In this document: positions 13,234-17,422 of the stretch, one piece after another
Layout: the number at the start of each line of letters is the position of its first letter
Position numbering within the stretch: position 1 is the stretch's first letter
Assembly: GCA_934646175.1 (NCBI GenBank)
Contig: CAKUEI010000032.1
Coordinates: forward strand, 1-17,422
DNA length: 17,422 nucleotides
Source of the DNA: an uncultured Oscillospiraceae bacterium
Lineage (GTDB): Bacteria; Bacillota; Clostridia; Oscillospirales; Oscillospiraceae
Reading direction: 5' to 3'
Position numbers and translations under genes: made by a program
The notes under the pieces: generated by a model
Databases searched by the model: none
What the model was told of the DNA's origin: nothing
Seen by the model: the letters and a program-made list of their open reading frames with translations, nothing else

Positions 13234-14298
13234 ATGCAGAAGAAAAAGAAACTGTTCAGCTTCCATGTGGATGTGGACTCCTTTCTGCCCGCCAGCGACG
13301 AAGAAAAAAGATATCTGGTGCAGATGCGCCCCTCCTCCACATTCTTTAAGGACGGCATCCGGCGACTGGTGAAGAACAAGGTGGCTCTGGTCAGCTTTAT
13401 CGTCATCGTGGTCATCGCACTGGCCTCCATCGTCCTGCCCATGTTCTGGCCCTATGCCTACGATACCCAGCTGGGCATCACCCCCGGCCAGCCCGTGGAC
13501 AACAGCTACAATAACCTGTCCCCCTTTGAATACGGCGCCACCGAGCAGCGGCGGATGGAGGCCGGGGAGAAGATCTTCCCCCACGTGTTCGGCACCGATT
13601 CCGCCGGCCGCGACTACTTCATCCGCGTGGTGTACGGCACCCGCATTTCGTTGGCGGTGGGCTTTTTCGCCAGCATAATCGTGCTCATCATCGGCGTCAC
13701 CGTGGGCTCCATCGCAGGCTACTGCGGCGGAAAGGTAGACATGGTGATCATGCGCATTGTAGACGTGATCTACTCTCTACCGGATATGCTCATGGTCATC
13801 CTGCTGGCCACGGTGCTGAAGGTGGCCATCGGCACCTCGCTGGAGGGGACGGTGTTTGCTAAGATCGGCAGCAACATCATCAGCTTGTTCATCGTGTTCG
13901 CCATCCTCTACTGGGTGTCCATGGCCCGTCTGATCCGCGGCCAGATCCTGTCCCTGAGAGAGCAGGAGTACGTTCTGGCAGCACAGGCCACCGGGGCCAA
14001 GGGCAGCTGGATCATCACCAAGCACCTGATCCCCAACTGCATCAGCGTGGTCATTATCTCCACAGCCCTGCAGATCCCCAGCGCCATCTTCACCGAAAGC
14101 TACCTGTCCTTTCTGGGTCTGGGCGTCAACGCCCCCATGCCCTCCCTCGGCTCGCTGGCTTCCGACGCGCTGAACGGCCTTTCCTCCTACCCCTACCGTC
14201 TGGTTATTCCCGCCATCGTCATCTCGCTGATCGTGCTGTCCTTGAACCTGTTCGGTGACGGTCTGCGCGATGCCTTTGACCCGAAACTGAACGGCTGA
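13234..14298 (+). CDS. oppC: Peptide ABC transporter permease (OppC/DppC-like)
   Basis: A 354-residue permease. The cytoplasmic N-terminus leads into an OppC-type segment (FFKDGIRRLVKNKVALVSFI) and the first membrane helix. An external loop of about 60 residues carries HVFGTDSAGRDYFIRVVYG. The membrane core and EAA loop are EYVLAAQATGAKGSWIITKH (about residues 245-264), followed by ESYLSFLGLGV and a terminal DGLRDAFDPKLNG, all typical of OppC/DppC. AAAGGAGA at 13221-13228 sets the start. It pairs with the preceding permease to form the heterodimeric channel. Confidence 0.92.
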   Translation: MQKKKKLFSFHVDVDSFLPASDEEKRYLVQMRPSSTFFKDGIRRLVKNKVALVSFIVIVVIALASIVLPMFWPYAYDTQLGITPGQPVDNSYNNLSPFEYGATEQRRMEAGEKIFPHVFGTDSAGRDYFIRVVYGTRISLAVGFFASIIVLIIGVTVGSIAGYCGGKVDMVIMRIVDVIYSLPDMLMVILLATVLKVAIGTSLEGTVFAKIGSNIISLFIVFAILYWVSMARLIRGQILSLREQEYVLAAQATGAKGSWIITKHLIPNCISVVIISTALQIPSAIFTESYLSFLGLGVNAPMPSLGSLASDALNGLSSYPYRLVIPAIVISLIVLSLNLFGDGLRDAFDPKLNG

Positions 14299-14320
14299 GA
14301 AAGGAGCGTGGAGAGACAAA

Positions 14321-15354
14321 ATGGCAATGCTTGAAGTAAACGATCTGCACACCTCTTTCTTCACCGATGCCGGCGAGGTGCAGGCGGTCAATGGCGTGAG
14401 CTTTTCCCTGGATCGGGGGAAGGTGCTGGGCATCGTGGGCGAGTCCGGCTCCGGCAAATCGGTCACTGCGTACTCCATCATGCAGATCCTGGCCTCCACT
14501 GGCAAGATTGTATCCGGCTCCATCAAACTGGACGGGCAGGAGCTGGTGGGCGCCGGGGAAAAGGTGATGCACACCGTTCGCGGCAACAAAATTTCAATCA
14601 TCTTTCAGGATCCCATGACTTCCCTGAACCCCACCTATACCATCGGCCACCAGCTCATCGAGGCCATCACCCTGCACACCAACCGCGACAAGAAGCAGGC
14701 GTGGGACCGGGCGGTGGAGATGCTGCGGCTGGTCAACGTGAACGAGCCGGAAAAACGCATGAAGCAGTATCCCTTCGAATTCTCCGGCGGTATGCGCCAG
14801 CGCGTTATGATCGCCATGGCCCTGGCCTGCGAACCGGACATCCTCATTGCGGACGAACCCACCACCGCTCTGGACGTGACTATTCAGGCCCAGATTTTGG
14901 AGCTGATGAAGTCCCTGCAGGAAGAGCTGGGCATGGCCATCATCATGATCACCCACGACCTGGGCGTCGTGGCCCAGATGTGCGACGAGGTCATCGTCAT
15001 GTACGCCGGCTCCGTCTGCGAGCAGGGCACCGCCGACGAGATCTTTTACAACCCCTGCCACGAGTACACCAAGGGCCTGCTGCGCTCCATCCCCACGGCG
15101 GACACCGCCGGAGCCCGGCTTCAGCCCATCACCGGCACCCCCATCGACCTTCTGAACATGCCAGAGGGATGTCCTTTTGCACCCCGGTGCGACGCGGCCA
15201 TGAAGATCTGCATCCACGAGCGCTGCCCCCGGATGCAGATCAATGCCGACCATGCGGCGGCCTGCTGGGTGAATGTAAAGGCAGGCATCGAAAACGGCAC
15301 CATCTCGCCGGACGGCGAAGTGGATGATACGGCCGGGGAAGGAGAGGACGCCCA

Positions 15355-15358
<4 letters not shown>
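14321..15358 (+). CDS. oppD: Peptide ABC transporter ATP-binding protein (OppD/DppD-like)
   Basis: A 345-residue ATPase. Walker A GESGSGKS (40-47), Q-loop IIFQDP (93-98), signature FSGGMRQR (154-161), Walker B ILIADEP (174-180), switch THD (His212). The C-terminal oligopeptide-transport extension carries Cys284, Cys290, Cys297 and Cys302 (CPFAPRC and beyond), a pattern known in this family to hold an iron-sulfur cluster. The ATG at 14321 follows GGAGAG (14310-14315); an in-frame ATG at 14327 is an alternative. The last codons overlap the next start by four bases (GTGA). Confidence 0.92.
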
Positions 15359-16341
<983 letters not shown>

Positions 16342-16358
16342 TCTCCCGCAAAATCAGT

Positions 16359-16401
16359 CAATATGTGTGCCAAGGGGGCCTTGCCCGCAAGGCGCATATT
16401 G
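16359..16401 (+). other. Intercistronic stem-loop between oppF and oppA
   Basis: CAATATG (16359-16365) pairs with CATATTG (16395-16401), continued by TGCC/GGCG-type pairing across a small bulge, with an inner CCTTG-CCCG-CAAGG hairpin. No T tract follows. Such structures before a binding-protein gene often stabilise its mRNA and raise its level over the membrane subunits. Confidence 0.55.
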
Positions 16402-16427
16402 AAAAATGTTGAGAAAGGAAGAATGAA

Positions 16428-17390
16428 ATGAAAAAGAGAATCCTGTCCCTTGCTCTTGCAGGCGCCATGATCCTGGCGCTGGCCTCCTGCGGCAAGGAGA
16501 CGCCGAAGAACAGCGATAACGGCGGCACCTCTGCCACCTCTATCGCGGTTTGCCTGGCGTCCGAGCCGGATACCGTGGATCCTGCTCTGAACTCCTCCGT
16601 GGACGGCGCTACCATGCTGACTCACCTGTTCGCCGGCCTGGCCAAGTGGGCCCAGACCGACGACGGCAAGCTGGAGATCGTCCCCGACTGCGCCGAGGAG
16701 CTGGTGGAGGGCGTCGAGAATGAAGACGGCACCGTCACCTACACCTACACCCTGCGCGACGGCCTGGTCTGGTCCGACGGTCAGCCCGTCACTGCCGGCG
16801 ACTTCGAGTTTGCCTGGCAGCGCGCCGCTTCCACCGCTCTGGCTGCCGACTACGGCTACATGTATGAAGTGGTCGACGGCTACAACGACATCTGGGAGAC
16901 CGATGCCGACGGCAACTATGTGAACCCCGACGCCAAGCTGAATGTCAAGGCGCTGGACGAAAAAACCCTGGAGGTCACCTTGGCCAACCACGTTGCCTAC
17001 TGGAACGAGCTGCTGGCTTTCCCCACCTACTTCCCCGTGCGTGAGGATGTGGTCGCCAACGAGTCCTGGGCCACCGATCCCTCCACCTATGTCTGCAACG
17101 GCCCCTACAAGATGACCGGCTGGGAGCATAACAGCGTCATCACCCTGGAGAAGAACCCCGACTTCGTCGATGCCGATTCCATCACCATGGACAAGATCGA
17201 GTTCTATCTGTCTGACGACGCCAACAACATGCTCACCAACTTCGAGAACGGCTCCTGGCAGCTGATCGACGACGTGCCCACCAATGAGATCGCCAACCTG
17301 AAGGTCGAGTATCCCACTGAGTTCGTCGTGGCCGGCCAGATCGGCACCTATTACGTCTGCTGGAACATCAACGAGGAGATCCTGCCCTGA
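16428..17390 (+). CDS. oppA: Peptide ABC transporter substrate-binding lipoprotein (OppA/DppA-like), apparently frameshifted
   Basis: The first 320 residues of an extracellular peptide receptor. A lipoprotein signal MKKRILSLALAGAMILALAS precedes Cys21 (lipobox LASC). The solute-binding family 5 domain follows: CLASEPDTVDPALNSSVDGA, then LTHLFAGLAKW, then YTYTLRDGLVWSDGQPVTAG and PYKMTGW. Family members are usually about 530-550 residues, but this frame stops at TGA 17388-17390 right after YYVCWNINEEILP. Reading from 17387 in the -1 frame gives LTGSRVESAVNR to the window end, which looks like the natural continuation, so one base (probably a C in the run 17385-17387) is missing. AAAGGAAG supports the start. 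The remainder lies outside the window. Confidence 0.85.
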   Translation: MKKRILSLALAGAMILALASCGKETPKNSDNGGTSATSIAVCLASEPDTVDPALNSSVDGATMLTHLFAGLAKWAQTDDGKLEIVPDCAEELVEGVENEDGTVTYTYTLRDGLVWSDGQPVTAGDFEFAWQRAASTALAADYGYMYEVVDGYNDIWETDADGNYVNPDAKLNVKALDEKTLEVTLANHVAYWNELLAFPTYFPVREDVVANESWATDPSTYVCNGPYKMTGWEHNSVITLEKNPDFVDADSITMDKIEFYLSDDANNMLTNFENGSWQLIDDVPTNEIANLKVEYPTEFVVAGQIGTYYVCWNINEEILP

Positions 17391-17422
17391 CCGGCAGCCG
17401 CGTTGAATCGGCAGTCAACAGA

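Overview
The window looks like a chromosomal segment of a GC-rich, anaerobic, Gram-positive gut-type Firmicute, probably a Clostridia/Oscillospirales relative. The pointers are strong GGAGG-type ribosome binding sites, sigma-A promoters with TTGACA/TATAAT-like boxes, lipoprotein-type binding proteins, FeoA/FeoA/FeoB plus a Cys-rich FeoB partner, and an oxygen-sensitive class III ribonucleotide reductase. This placement is inferred from gene content; no marker gene is present.

Layout. 1-320: a DUF1653 gene and its terminator. 370-1431: a LysR-type regulator with its own promoter and terminator. 1484-3960: a three-gene osmoprotectant-type (OpuB/OpuC-like) ABC importer operon (permease, lipoprotein binding protein, ATPase) with a consensus promoter and a strong terminator. 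4040-7434: a ferrous iron uptake operon (feoA, feoA, feoB, Cys-rich membrane protein). It is preceded by a TTGACA/TATAGT promoter and carries three copies of a GGTTAG-N6-CTAACC inverted repeat, two in the leader and one directly before feoB. 7440-8471: a decayed insertion sequence (980 bp) with 26-bp terminal inverted repeats and an unusually long 25-bp target duplication, inserted just upstream of the promoter of a tRNA-Arg(CCG) gene (8527-8602). 8642-8843: a structured non-coding gap. 8844-11646 (minus strand): nrdG and nrdD, with NrdR-box-like sites at the promoter. 11766-12289: a long non-coding divergent spacer containing the promoter and a structured leader for the last operon. 12290-window end: an oligopeptide/dipeptide ABC importer in the order permease, permease, ATPase, ATPase, binding protein. 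The binding-protein gene appears to carry a one-base frameshift 36 bases before the window end.

How it fits together: the genes are mostly nutrient acquisition (compatible solutes, Fe2+, peptides) and anaerobic DNA-precursor synthesis. No clearly new multi-gene system is visible. The most unusual points are the long-duplication IS next to a tRNA promoter, the thrice-repeated palindrome in the feo operon (including one just before feoB), the roughly 105-residue acidic insertion in FeoB, the NrdR-like box cluster, and the apparent oppA frameshift.
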